This document shows positions 22,210 through 35,896 of a stretch of DNA of 64,000 nt, piece after piece. The stretch comes from Alectoria sarmentosa. Taxonomy: Eukaryota > Ascomycota > Lecanoromycetes > Lecanorales > Parmeliaceae. How positions within the stretch are numbered: the stretch's first letter is position 1; the number at the start of each line of letters is the position of its first letter. The position numbers and the translations under genes were made by a program. The DNA is taken from NCBI GenBank assembly GCA_009733775.1, contig WOGZ01000131.1, forward strand, positions 1-64,000. Direction: 5' to 3'. Under the pieces are notes generated by a model. The model was not told where the DNA came from, did not search any database, and was given only the letters and a program-made list of their open reading frames with translations.

Positions 22210-25200
22210 ACATAATAATAACATTTTTATCGATATTAATTAATTGTCGATAAAATTTAAAAGTTTTTTTCATTATTATGCTCGCGCTTTTTAAACCTTA
22301 AAATCGTTAAATTATTCGACAAATTTTTTAATTTAATTATTTTAATAATTTTCGAATATAAAGTTATTTGATATATTTCACTTTTTAAGCTTTTATTATA
22401 TCAATTTCTCTTTCGATAAGCGAAGCTTTCGATAATGACGACGTTATTAATTTCTCTTTTCGTCGAACCCGTTTTTATTGCAAAAAAATTTAAATCGATC
22501 TCGAAAATTCTTATCAAGATTTTTATTTTTATCGAAATTTTTATTAATTTTTAAATCAAAAGTTTTTTTCGAAATTTTATTATTTTATCAAGCGAATACG
22601 TGAAATAAATGTCTTTCATTTTATTCTCATATTTTTTCACCTTTTTCAACAATTTTCTTTACAATCTTTATTTGATTACGTGTTTTATATTCACGATTTT
22701 TAATTAATTTCGACATTTATCGATATTGTGATATTTAAAATAACTTTTTCAATCTCGACTTTAAATTTAATTATTTAAAACATCGTTATTTTTTTCTTTC
22801 AATTGCAAAAATTTCTTAAAATCAATTATTTTTTCACGAATTTAATTAATAAAAGATTTTATCAACTTCTTAAATAAATCGTATTTAATAATTTTCGATT
22901 TTTTTAAATTAATTGAGGGATTTTTTCAACAAAAAATGATCGAATAAAATAACGATTTTTCGAATTTTATAATTAATCAACAAATTAAATTATCGACAAA
23001 TTTTGTTTATATGTTTCTTTGAAAATCTTCGACAAAAATATCGAAATTTTACGAAGATTTCAGGAATTTTCATTCACAAAAACGACGCTTTATATTTTAT
23101 TTTTATTAACGCTTTTTTAATCGACGATCTCATATCTCAACGATTTTAATACTTTTAACATCAATTATAATATTAAAATCATTTTCGTCAACGAGATAAT
23201 CTATTCTCGTTTAATCGATTTAATAAATAAAATAAATTTTAATAATTTTCAATTATAGATTATTATCGCGATAATCGCTTTCGTTATCGTATTATAATAT
23301 GTTTATAACAATTCATTTTAATTTAAATCTTTCGATTAATTAAAAAATCGAGATTCTTTAAAAATCGATGATTTTAAAAGAAATTTCTTCGAATAACTTA
23401 AATGAAATCTTAACGATATCGAATTCTTTAATTCAATATATAAAGATAAATTAATAATTTTCGAAACCTCGTCTATAAAACACACTTTTAAAGAAATTTA
23501 TTTTTATAACGTGCATTTTTTTTTCAAATATGTTTGAGACGTTATTAATTTTAAAAAAAACGAGCTCGTTCGCATTAATCTTTGAATTTATTTGAAAAAT
23601 CTTATTTTGAAATGATGATTAACGAAGTTTTATAAAAATAATAAACGTTTTATTAAATTCGAAACAAATTTGACGAGTGAAAACGAATGTTTATAAAACG
23701 TTTCAAATTTTCTTTTAATATTATTATCGACTCGCTTTTTCGAAAACATTATATTTTTCGCGATGTCGAAAATTATCGAAAATCTCGAAAATACGTTTAA
23801 CGTATTCTTCGAGAAGTTAAAAATATCAAGTTTATTAACGTCGATAATTAAATTAATATCATTTATAACGAATTAAATGTCGAATTTAAATGAGACATTC
23901 GACGTTTTAAAAAAGAAATTCGATTTTAAGATTTTTTAAATGAACTTAATAATTTTAAATATAATTGATAAACATATATAAATAAATATAAAAAAGAAAA
24001 GAATCTCGATACGAAAAATTCATTTTTAAAATCTTTATAATAAAATCGATAATCTCAATTTATTAATAATAATAAAAAAAAATTATAATTAATTTCAATT
24101 TCGATAGCAATAAGAAAATGAATTTGATAAATAATCGTTTTTTGATTATCAATTATATCAATTTTATTTTTCGCCTTTTTTTCGTTAATTTGATTTAAAC
24201 GTTTATTTCAATTAATAATAATAAATTTATAATTAATACGATTAACAATTAAATTTTTAATATTAATTTCGTTAACCTCAATTGACATTATCGAAAACAC
24301 GTTAATCGTTTTAATTTATCGCCTTATTAAACGCGTATAATTTCACATTTTTAAATTCTCGATTTTAAAATAAATTGAATTTTTAAAAAAAAGAATAAGA
24401 AAATCAAGAATTCTCAAATCGAGGCGATTTTTAAAAATTTTGATAACAATAATGTTCGAAAACGATTATTTATCAAGCTTTAACTAACGAAGATACGAAA
24501 AATCATTTATATAAAAATAACGTTACTTCGAAAAGAAATATCGATATAAAATCATCATATTTCGCTAAAAAAGATCAAGAAAACAACGATATATATCATT
24601 TTAATTATTTATTAATTATCGAAAAATCTTTCGTCGATTTCGTAAGAATCGAAATTTATTATCATCATTGCGAAGAGATCTTTTCATTTAAAATTAAGTT
24701 TTATAAATATCTTCGCGTCGATTATATAAAAAAATCGAAATAAATCAACAATAACGAGATATTATAAAATCTCGAATTCGAATCGACGTTTTCGACGTTT
24801 TTTTAAATCATTAAATTCGATTTATCAATTAAGAATTTTGATATGAGATTCGAATTTCGAAATTAAAATTACGTTTAAATGAAAATTCGTTTAACGTTTA
24901 AAGAGAAGAATGATGAGATTTATTTAAATACGAGTTATAAAATTATATTAAATAATAAATAATAATTGAAAAAATTGTTTAATGAAATCGCAATAACAAA
25001 AATGATATTATTATTAAAAATTCGCGAAATCGATTTTATTAAACACGAGACGATCGAGTATGTGATTACGAATCTTTATTTTTTGAAAACGAATTTTTAA
25101 AAAAATAAAATTCTCGTTTATCTTCGCAGAGAAATATATATTATCAACGATCTTCGAATTAAATTATTAATAAATAATAATATTATCGATTTCGAAGACA

Positions 25201-28200
25201 TTATCGTCGACGTTATCAATAAAAGCGTTTTTATAAAAAGTTATAAAATTAAAATTGAGATATTTGCTCGCTCGCGTGACGAATTCATCAAAAAAAAAAT
25301 TCACGTTAAATTAATAACGTTTATATTTCTTCACAATAATGTGATTCTCTTAATTAAATCTATCGATTTATTTGAAAATCGCGATTTTTTGTTCGAATTA
25401 TTCACGCAAACGAATTTTACGTTATTTACACATTTAATAAATTATATTATAATCGATGTTCTTATCAAAAACGAAATAAATTTATCGATTTAAATATCGA
25501 AAAAACTCAAATTTAATAACGTCTTCGAAATGAATTATGAAAATTATTTTTAAACGTTAATTAAATTTAACTTTGTTATGATAATATCAAAATCTTCGAA
25601 AAATTATTTATTAAAAGAATTTTTAAAATCGTTGAAAAAAATCTCGAATTCGTCGAGAAAGATCTCGAATCACGCGTTAACATTTTCTTTTAAATAAAAA
25701 ATTAAATTATTCAACGAAATTATGATTTATGAAAACGATTTGAAAATTTAAATTCTGAATACGTTAATCATTGATTTTTTAAAGATTTAAATAAATATTA
25801 ATTTTATTAAGATTTCTCAAAAGAAATAAATAAAGATTTTTTTAAAAAAATAATTAATAATTCAAAATTAATAATAAAATCAAGATTTACTCTCTCGAAA
25901 TTAAAAATCGCGAAATCGTCGATCGTATATTCGATAAACTTCATTATCAAAATTATTTGAAATTCATTAAAAATGCTATTTCGTTCGCTTATTCGATTTT
26001 CGTTATTTAAAAAACATTTTTTAATGAAAAACGCAAAAATAAATCGATAATAAATATTAAAAAATTAAATAATTTAATTTTTCGAGATGTTTACGCTTTT
26101 CTTTTATAAACAAAAATCATCGATATATTAATTAATTATTAATATATCGTCATTATTAACGTTATTTTCTTTTTTTATTAATAACGAGTATATTTAAATT
26201 ATAAATATATGTTAACAATCGTCTTTCATCGTGATCAAAAGACTTTTAATATATTAATTATAAAATGTATAAATTTAATCGTTTACGTATAACGTTAAAT
26301 TAATTATATTTTTCGACGACTTAAAGACGCGAAAATTAAAATTTATGTCGATGATGTTATTATCGAAACGTTTATTTTTCAAAAACATTTTAATAATTTT
26401 CGAGAACTTTTTACATTATTTCGAAAATATAACATCTCGATTTCATCTTTTAAAATATTTTTTGATTATTCGAATATGAATTTATTTAAATAAAAAGTTA
26501 ATTCATTAAAATTAATAACGTTCGAAGAAAAGTTTAAAGTTATTAATCGTTTTTAATATCTTAAAACTTTTGAAAATTTGAAACATTATTTAAATTTCAT
26601 CGAATATCTTTGATAATATATGCATTTCTACGCATAATTGAAAAAATCGTTAAAAGATTTTAAAACGCGAATGTTAAAGGGCGCATCTTTTTAAAAGAAT
26701 TTAAAAAAAGCTTATACGTTTAAAACGAAATTATCGTTAATCTCGCTTATGAAAAAAGTTTCTTTTCAAAAATTTTAAAAAACTTTATTCAAATCGAGCT
26801 TTTTAATTCATTTCAATTTTATAAAATTTTTATAAATAAATTTAAACGATTTTAAAAAATTTGATTTCGACGTCGTTATTTTTTATATTAAAAATGATAA
26901 ACATATCGAAAATAACAAATAATCTTTTTATATAAATCTTAAATCGATTTTTTTTTTTTAAACTTTTAACGTTCGCGAAAAAGAATTATTAATTTATTAA
27001 ATTAAAAATCGTCAATTTCGTTTAAGTTTTCAAGAAAATAAGATATATGATCGAATTTTTTAAACACTTAATGAAAATGTAAATCGATCATTTCGCCATT
27101 CTCGATATCATAAAATAAAATTTCATAATTTTTATAACGTCGATAATGCGAATAAATGTGAGATTAATAAAAACGTCTCAATTTCTTCGTTAATTCGATT
27201 TTAATGTCAAACATAAATTCGATAAAAAAACACATTTTATTCGATATTTTATTAAGATTAATAAATATTAATATCGACGTCTCGATCTCAAAAAATTATT
27301 TCGAATTCGACGCATTATTTATAATAATATTAATATAAATGAATTTTAATTTTCATAATAAATGTGTTTAAAGATATTAAAAAGACATTTATTAAAAGAA
27401 AATTATAAAGCAATTGAATAATAATATCGCGCTCGACGAAGACGTCGTTTTTTTATCTTTCGTTTAAAAAAAAAATCTTTCTATTATGAAAACAAATTTA
27501 TATTTTTCTTCACATCTTCAACTCTCACCATCGAATTTGATAATGACAATTTCGAAAAAAACTTCGTCTGCAAAATTCGAATTGAAAATTCAATCATCGC
27601 CATCGAATTCGACATTAATAATTTCGAAAAAAACTTCATTTATAGAATTTGAATTGAAAACTTAATTATCGTCATCGAATTCGACAATAACAACTTCGAA
27701 AAAAAATTTCATCGACGATTTAATTTTTCACGTCGATAAGATATTAAAAAATTAACGTTTTTATATTTTATCAAGTTTTATTAAAAAAATCTTTGTTATA
27801 ATATACGAAATTAATAATTATCTCGATTTTTAAAAATGTTATAAAATAATTATTACTTTTTAATATATGTATGAATTTACGCGATAATTACGAGATTATA
27901 TACGTTATTGTCTTAAATGCTTAATTTTATAAACGCGTCGATATACATTTTATAATAATTTTCAATCTATTTTATCGCTTTCGATTTTATTTTATATTTT
28001 AATAATTGATTTTATCTTAACATTATTTTTATTAAATAAAAATTTTAATATTATAATGTTTACAATTTGCAAATTCTTTAAAAAAATTTAATTGATATTT
28101 GAAAAATTTATATAAATCGTAATCGAATAAATTAAGACATTATTCGAATATCTTAATATCGTCGATTAAAAAACTTCGAAAATTATAATTAATAATCGAA

Positions 28201-28403
28201 ATTCGAAATTTTTATTAAAATTATGATTCGCGCTTTTCAAACTTCTCGAAATAAAATTATTTTATTCGATCGCGTATTATTTTTAAACGAACGACGTTAA
28301 CGAGCGAATAAATTAAACGATAAAGATCGTCTTAAAATACTTCGTATATGCGCTCGAAAAATCATCGATGTGATTAAAAATTATATCTCGAATTTAAATA
28401 ATC

Positions 28404-28589
28404 TTGAACGGTTTCGTAATTTCGAGAAATAACATCTTTAACGAAATCGCATTCGATTTTACATTTAATAAATCATTAAATTTATTAAATCGATTTTCGT
28501 TTATAATTAATCACGTTAAAACTCGTGTTATAATTAAAAATGCGATCGACTTTATTCAAATGTTGAATAAATTTCATTATAATCATTAA
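28404..28589 (+). pseudogene. Gypsy C integrase C-terminal fragment
   Basis: A 61-codon open piece of the element C pol frame covering the region after the catalytic core (FNEIAFDFTFNKSLNLL, then MLNKFHYNH). The equivalent block in this Gypsy family is the NEIxYGFxPxRPLDLL segment followed by a Tyr/His-rich end. It is a fragment, not a gene. Confidence 0.6.
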
Positions 28590-29553
28590 CATTAATTTAT
28601 ATTTTTCAAAATCAATAATTGAGCATTATTGCGTTTCGATAAAAGTTATAAAATATTAATTTTTTTAAATATTATCAAAAAGCTCAATTAATAATTTATC
28701 GAATCTTTTAAAATTATTATTAAAATAAAAAGATTAATATATAAGCTCGTTATTTTTGAAAATTGAAAAATATATTTTATCTTTACGATTGCTTAATTTA
28801 AATCATATTTATCTTTAAAAAACGATTTATTTTAACGTTTTCGTTTATAACATATCTCGTCAATCTTAATTAATGAAAATAATTTCGATAATTATAAAAT
28901 CGAAAGATTATTAAATAAACGAACAATTCGCAAAAATAAGGGTTTTATTATCGAATATCTTATACGATAAAAAAATTATAATTTTAAATTTAATCGCTAA
29001 TATAATGTCAAAAAATTAAATAACGTTTCGAATTTCGTTTAAAAATATAAATAAAAACGAAATCGAATACGTTAAGGATTTCTTTTTAAATTAGTTTCTG
29101 AACCTCGTTTCGAATCTCGTTTCAAACCTCGTTTCGAATCCCGTTTCGACGTCGCTTTTAATTCATTAAAAAGACTTTTAAATTCGCGAATTAAATCGAT
29201 TTCCGAACCTCGTTTCAAACTTCGTTTCGAATCTCATTTCGACGTCGTTTCTAATTTATTGAAAAGATTTTCAAATCCGCGAGTGATGATCTTATTATAA
29301 TCTCAAAAGAATTTTCGAATTATTTCAACATCAATTTCTCGAGCTTATTTCGAATCTCGTTTCGATATCATTTTAACATCAGCTTTTAAAATCGTCGACG
29401 TCGCGACTCTGAGAATTTCTTTTTCAAAAGATTCTTCGATTTTTATTTCAAAAATTTCTTCGATACGAAAAAATCGGAGAATTGTTAATAAAGATTAATT
29501 CAATATATTTTCATAACGAAATCGTTATATTTTCTTTTTATTCGCGAAAATGT

Positions 29554-29724
29554 TATTACGATAAATATGTAAATTTGATAAAATATTTATTTTATCAAAA
29601 AAGTTTGTCTATCGAGAAAATATCTCGATAAAATTCTTAATTTAACATTATAAATAATTAAATTTCTGAAAGCAAGAATTAAGTTATATACACATCACGA
29701 TTTTATATTTATGTTGCCGTCACA
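29554..29724 (+). repeat. 3' LTR of Gypsy C
   Basis: 171 bp and co-linear with the 5' LTR. It begins TATTACG where the 5' copy has TGTCACG and ends GCCGTCACA where the 5' copy has ATCGTTATA. All these differences are transitions. Confidence 0.85.
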
Positions 29725-31200
29725 TATATTTTCATTATTAATAATTTTTATTATAAAAATGTAATATATAAAATGCGTTTCTTTATTTAATCTTATACTT
29801 ATTATATATTAATTATGTTTTCGAATTATTTTAATAAACTTTTAAACTTTTTACGTTTCGTGATTAACTTTTATATTTTATTTATAATTTTTATAAATTT
29901 AATTATATTATAATTGAAATAAATTTAAAATCGAAAAACGATTTTTGCGATAACTTTTTCTAAAATTAATTATATTGAAAATTGATAACATTTAATGTTT
30001 AAAATTATTTTTACGATATTTTTGAATTCGTTTAAAATAATATATATCGCTCTTTTTTATATAATCTTAAATTTTTTTAAAGATTTTCTTTTTTCGAAAG
30101 TTTTATTTTATAATTAATGAAATGTATTATATTACGCATTTGAATAATAATGTAAATAAAATCATCTTTTAATATGATTTTCTCAAATCTTCGTATAAAA
30201 TCTCTCACATTAAATTAACGCAATTTGTTAATTTATTAAATTTTATAACGATCTTAATCTTTAAAAATTAAATATAATCTTTTTGTTTTAAATTAAAATT
30301 AAATATGAAATTTAAGAATTTCATCGTTTTACTCGATTCGATAATATGAAAATTTAATTTTAATTTTACGTTTAAATCATTATTCGTTTTCTTTTTCATT
30401 ACTTTTTTCGTTTTCGATTAAAAGTGTATCAATTAATATTTGTTCAATTCAAATTTCGATGCGTATATTATTATTCATTATTTTATTTCAACGTAAATCT
30501 CTTTTAACGTTTTATAATTCGTTTAAATTATGAAATCTCTTACGAGTACATTAACATCGTCGATATATATCGATATTAAATAATTTTTTTTTTTTATATA
30601 AATCGACGATATTCGCATTATAAAATAAATGAAAAATGAAAAAAATGAAAAACTTTTAAAGAAATTTTATTTCGATATTATATCGAGATAATTCGTCTTC
30701 GAGTATAACGATAATTATGAATTTATTATTTAACAAGCTTTTAATTTAATTAATGACTTTTTCGTTAATATCTCGCTTGCGAAAATTATATATTAATCGA
30801 AAATGTAAAACGTTATCGAAAACGTTTTTTATATTCAATATTAATAATAATAATATTTAATTATTCTCGAACTTTCAAATCTTATATTTTTTTTTTAATA
30901 TTATATAAATTGTGTTTTTAATCGACGAAAACTTTCGTTTTCTCATATATTCTTTAAAGAGAAATTAATATTTTTTTATTAAATAATTTATTTTTATAAC
31001 GATGATTTTTTCAAATCTCTTTTTCAAAATGTTAAAAAAAGCGATTAATTAATACGATTTAAATTGAATATAATCGTCTTTTTCGAATTTTCTTAAAATC
31101 ATCGTCTTCGAATAACGAAAATGTTTTGAATAATATTTTAATTTTAAATATGCGTTATAAATATGTTTTAATTATATTTTTATATATGTTTTAATTATAT
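29725..31200 (-). mobile_element. LINE D, reverse transcriptase part, RIP-degraded
   Basis: Minus-strand translation across stops gives the LINE RT block order. YYSKHFRYSKTMILRKFEKDDY is near 31,080-31,145. A LLNTLGK-like block follows near 31,020-31,050. A finger/palm block (EYKKRF...INI region) lies near 30,800. The catalytic YIDDV is at about 30,553-30,567, followed by the thumb. The frame continues on the far side of element C at 22038. Endonuclease and ORF1 should lie between about 31,200 and 34,000 on the minus strand, but I could not identify them with confidence. Confidence 0.65.
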
Positions 31201-34200
31201 TTTTATATATTTGAAAACGAATTGCAATATTCGAAAAATCAATTTATCTTCGTTTATAACTTTATTAAAATAATTTATAAATATTATTTATTTAAGTTTT
31301 CTGATTATGATAAATAAAAACTCTTTCGATAACAAATATTAATATTTTTCAAAATCTTTTAAATCGACCTATTTCGTTTAAAAGAAGAAATTATATTTTA
31401 AAAATTCATTTTCTCTTCGATTTCGATAATTATGATGTTATTTAATTTCCTAAATTTTAAAATAAAGATCGAATTTTTTATTTATTCGTTTTTAATTTAT
31501 TTCTCGAATCGTTAAAGTTTTTTATTATTATCGCATTTGTTCACATATTGTTTTTAATTATCAATTCTTTTATTTTTAATAATTCTCTTTTTAATATTTC
31601 GAGCGTTATTTAATTTTCTTTTATTTCAACGATTTTGAATTTATTATTAAATTCTTTTAAATCTTTTAATCTCTTTTATAACGTTTTTACTTTTTTAATT
31701 TATGAATGATTTAAATTTCGAAATAATTGTGTTAATTGAAATAGTTTCGATGATTATCTTTATTAAAATCATAATTAATTATTGTATTTAATTATTTAAT
31801 TTTTCGATAATTTTAATCGATTCGAAATGTCTTAATAAAATAATTTTCAATTTGTTAAAAAATGTTTCTTTTTTTATTCTTTTTCAATTTCGAACCTTTT
31901 TAAAAAACGTAAATTGAATATTTCGATTCAATTTCATAAAAAATATCTTATAATTTAAATCGAAATTCAATTTTTTAACAATATCGCATTTAATTATAAT
32001 GTTTATGATATTTATCGTAATAAAAATAAAATTTATAATCGTAACTTCGCTTCTCTTTCTCGATTTGAAAATAATTATATTTTTTAAAATGAAAAATTGA
32101 AATCTCGCTTTATTAATTATATCGATTAATTAATTAATTTTTATATGTTAATGTTTCTCGAAATCGATTTATAATGAATAATATAAATTAAAATCGCTTA
32201 TTATAAAATATTTATCGATTATATTTTTTACGATCGCGATTCGAAGAGTATTTAATATTGAGATTTTTAAATAATTTTTAATTTTTATTAATTTATATTT
32301 TCAAAAATAAGCTTTTTATTTTTAAAAGAAAAATGCATTATAAATGTTATAAATATATAAAATCTTTTATTTTAATTTTTGAGATTTTAAAATAATTATT
32401 ATTAAATTTTCGTTATAAATTCGAAAATATTATTTATTTATAAAATTTTTAATATTTATATAAATGCATATTTTAATTTTTTCATTTTTTCGATTTAAAT
32501 AACATATATAAAAATCTAAAAGCGTTAAATAATAAATTTGATTTTTTTTAAAATGCTTTCAAAGTTTTTAAATAACAATAATATCGTATTTAAAAATTAT
32601 GAATTCTTGAAATAATAAAATTATAACGTTTATTAACTTATCGACGTTATATTAAAATATTCGTAATCGCGATTTTTATGTCTTTAATGTTAATTTTTTT
32701 CGTTATAATCTCATTAAAAATCTTCGTTAAATGAAATATCTTCGATTGAAATGTTGTTAAACGAAATATTATTAAATCTTTAAACGTTTCGAATGATTTT
32801 ATCGCTTAATGCGATAATAATTTTTCGATTTATTAATTCGTAAGAATTTGAATTAAAATTGAAACTTTCGTCGATTTTTTTAAAAAATGCGATATAATTA
32901 TTACGAGCTTTTTTTTATACGAAAATCTTTTTTGCGTTCGTAAATTTATGAAATAAAGAGTTTAAAACTTTATTAATCTATTTTTTAATAAATTTATTTA
33001 TAATAAATAATTTATTCTTTTTATCCGTCGCTTTTTTATTCTTTATAAATAAAATCTCGAAATTTTAAAACGTGAAAAATGCGATTTCAAATAATGTATT
33101 TTCTTTAAAATTTTCGAGATTAAAAACCTTTTTTTATATCGCTAAAAGCGTTCGAAAAATCGTTTCGTTATTATTCTTTTATTTATAATAACGATCTTTA
33201 TTAAACGATATCAAAAAGCTTTTCGTGATAATTTTTCGTTTTTTTAAATTAATCGTTTTTCACGATTTATTTAACTTTTAAAAGATTGCGAATTGAAATA
33301 AAAAAACGTTTATATTCGCGATTATTATAATTTTTATAATAAAGATTTTTTATAATATCATTATCGATTAATTGAAAGATTTAAAAAATTATGTTATCGA
33401 AATGTCGATAATTATAACTTTTAAAGTAAGCTTTAAAATGAATGAATTCACGTTTATTATTATTATAATCTTATTTAATTTCGATTTCTTCGTTAATTTC
33501 TTTACGCGAGATTTTTTGATCTTTGTGAATTAAAATACGTTTTTGATTTATAATGCGATATCGTTTATAAGATTTTATAATAAACTTTCGTTATTTTATA
33601 ATTAATGTTTATTGCTTTTAAAATAAAGAACTTAAAGTTTTCGTCTCTTTTCGATTGTTTTTTTAACGATATTTTTGATTTTTTAATAAATAAATTAAAA
33701 AGCCTTATATTAACCTCAATAATTAACACATTTAAATTTAAAATCTTATTTTTAATCTTTTTCGTATTCGCGAATATCGTGTTTTTAAACGCAATGCGCA
33801 TAAGTTAATATTTTATATTTATATAAAAAAATAATATAGTCGAATCTTTAACATCGAAAACATTTAATGATTTTATTTATTCGAATATATTTTTCGTAAT
33901 CGTAATATTTATTCTTATTTTTTATTTCTTAATTTAAATTCTTAATTTAAATAACATTTACGTAATATGAATTTAAAATTTTTATTACGATCGTCGAAAC
34001 TTTAATTATTAAATTTTTAATCTTATTTTTATTTTTATTTAATTAATCGATATATCGAATATTTATTTTAAAAATCTTATAAACGTTTAATTTAATAATG
34101 ATTTTAATAAGCGTCTCGACATTTTTCGAAAATTAATATATTTTAATAAAGATGTTATAAATAATTATATCGAAAATCAAAATCAAAATAAACGCGTTTT

Positions 34201-35144
34201 TATTAAAACATATTATTCATTTTTTGATTTCTTTAACGTTTGTTAAGATTTCGACGCCTTTTTAAATTTTTATTAAAAATTGAAGATTTTCAAATCGTAA
34301 TTGTTTAAAAATTTCGATTTTTGCAATTTTAAACATAAAATATACTCTTAAACGTGTTTTGATATAATTTTATAATTATTTAATAATATTAATACGAAAT
34401 CTTTAAACGATTTTTTTATTCTTAATTTTAATAATACTTTAACGATTTTTTTTTATTTTTTAATTTAAAAGATAAGATTAATTATAAAAAATATAATAAT
34501 ATTATGTTTTATAAAAGAGATTAAAAAACGATTAATAAATCTTTCGCTTATATTTTCAACGAGTCGTGATTTTTAAAAACGATTATATTAATAAAATGTT
34601 TTATAATTATAACGTCGTTTTTAATACACTTAATAAATTATTTTAAACGTTATATAATAACGAAAAGTTCTTTATTATTCGATTAATCGATTATTTTTAT
34701 AATTATCGAAGATATTATACGAAGTAAAATTTCGACGATAACACGAAATATATTCTCATAAAAATCGTTAAGCTCATTTTTAATATGTTTAAAAATAACA
34801 TTAAATATATTTTACGTGATTAAGAATTGTTTATTAATAAATAAAGACTCATAATTTATGAAAATTTATAATCATTTCGATTTGTTATTTTTCGTTATAA
34901 TAAATCGTGAGAAAAAAGACGACGATAAAATATAAAAGTTACGAGAATTATAAATATAATAATAATAATATTCGAAATCTAATTACGTGATAACTATTAT
35001 AACATTTAAAATTATTAATGATAATAACGCACAAATAAAATAATCGCGAGCTTTTCAATAATGAAAAGCTTAAGAGATATTTACAATTATAATATTGATA
35101 ATATTTATTCTTTTTAACGCTCAAAAGAGATTTTCGAAATCTTT
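31200..35144. other. AT-rich stretch, probable 5' part of LINE D plus unassigned sequence
   Basis: No clear motif. A 78-codon minus-strand open piece at 33565-33801, rich in Lys and Asn, could be a relic of LINE ORF1 or of another element. I see no zinc knuckle or catalytic motif that settles it. Confidence 0.35.
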
Positions 35145-35315
35145 CTTTATTTTCGAAAACTCTTCGAAAGTTCTTTAAAAGTTTTTATCAAAGAGATTGT
35201 TAAAGCAAGTTCGAAATTATGATATATGATATAATATATAAGATTTCGAGCTTGCTTCAACAGTTTTTTCGACAAAAACTCTCAAAGAGCCCTCAAAGAG
35301 CTTCGAAGAATAAAG
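35145..35315. repeat. Inverted repeat with 73-bp arms (hairpin or foldback/MITE-like)
   Basis: Left arm 35145-35217 and right arm 35243-35315 are the same length and reverse-complementary over their whole extent, apart from a number of mostly transition mismatches. They are separated by a 25-bp AT spacer. The inner ends share GCAAG[T/C]TCGAAAT. It lies about 250 bp inside the AT-rich edge. It could be a small foldback or MITE-like element, or an incidental palindrome; no clean target duplication is visible. Confidence 0.6.
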
Positions 35316-35570
35316 GAATTTAAAAGTCTATTAAATTTAAAGCATTCAAAAAAATTTAAAAAAGATCTCATTTATGATGAACGTTTTAATTCACCAAATC
35401 GAAATTCATGAAAATAACATCATTCGAAAGCGCGTAATTGAATTTATAACTTTATTTATTTATTTTATTATTATATTTTATATGTTACGAAAAAAATAAA
35501 AAAGAATAAAATGTAGAAAATTAATGTTCGAGATTTAATCTTATAATATGATTTATTTGAAACGTACTCG

Positions 35571-35896
35571 CGTTTAAATCGAAGATGAAGAAATAAGGTG
35601 AGTTTTAGCTTGAAAAACGTGAAATCTGAAGGTCTGATTGGCCAACCTTAAATATAACCATATCGTACTTTTTCCTGCATAACTTTTGACCATGAAGAAA
35701 GCAAGCTTTCCAATTATCTGAGTCAGATGTCACGTGATGGTCGGGGCCATGTCCGTGCGATTTCCAAGTGAGATCCTTGGGCCGCCAAGCCGTGCACGGC
35801 AAAACGTTAATCCGGATATCCACAAAATTTGTTGTCGAGCTCCTTCTGTATAGCGATTCCACGTCCAAACAGATGATATGGAAATCCTGAACCAAC
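35571..35896 (+). promoter_or_regulatory. Promoter region of RPA190 at the isochore boundary
   Basis: Composition changes sharply near 35,570-35,600, and the coding start of RPA190 is only about 300 bp further on. No TATA box or known fungal element stands out. The core promoter and the compartment boundary must lie within this short stretch. Confidence 0.5.

Larger units (their letters stand above)
22039..29724 (+). mobile_element. Ty3/Gypsy element C, full length with paired LTRs, RIP-degraded
   Basis: Paired 171-bp LTRs (22039-22209 and 29554-29724) and TATAT flanks on both sides (22034-22038 and 29725-29729; low complexity, so weak by itself) define a 7,686-bp element. The plus strand shows an RT with YVDDV at 26341-26358, followed by ENLKHYLNFIEYL near 26570-26610. 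RNase H follows, with RYMIEFFKHLMKMYIDHFAILDI near 27040-27110. The integrase has LRDYIRYCLKCLIL near 27,880-27,935, and integrase C-terminal sequence occupies 28404-28589. It split LINE D. Confidence 0.85.
1..35570. other. AT-rich, RIP-degraded transposon isochore
   Basis: Nearly all of this stretch is strongly AT-rich, and no intact gene can be read in it. Conserved transposon protein motifs can be followed on both strands, but they are interrupted by TAA/TAG at Gln/Trp positions and carry Thr-to-Ile, Gly-to-Asp and Cys-to-Tyr changes. All of these are C:G to T:A transitions. Remaining C and G occur mostly as CpG, which is what CpA-directed repeat-induced point mutation leaves behind. Only two islands, about 13,644-15,180 and 16,090-17,095, keep balanced composition. 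The tract could be pericentromeric, subtelomeric or an interstitial isochore; the window does not say which. Confidence 0.9.
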
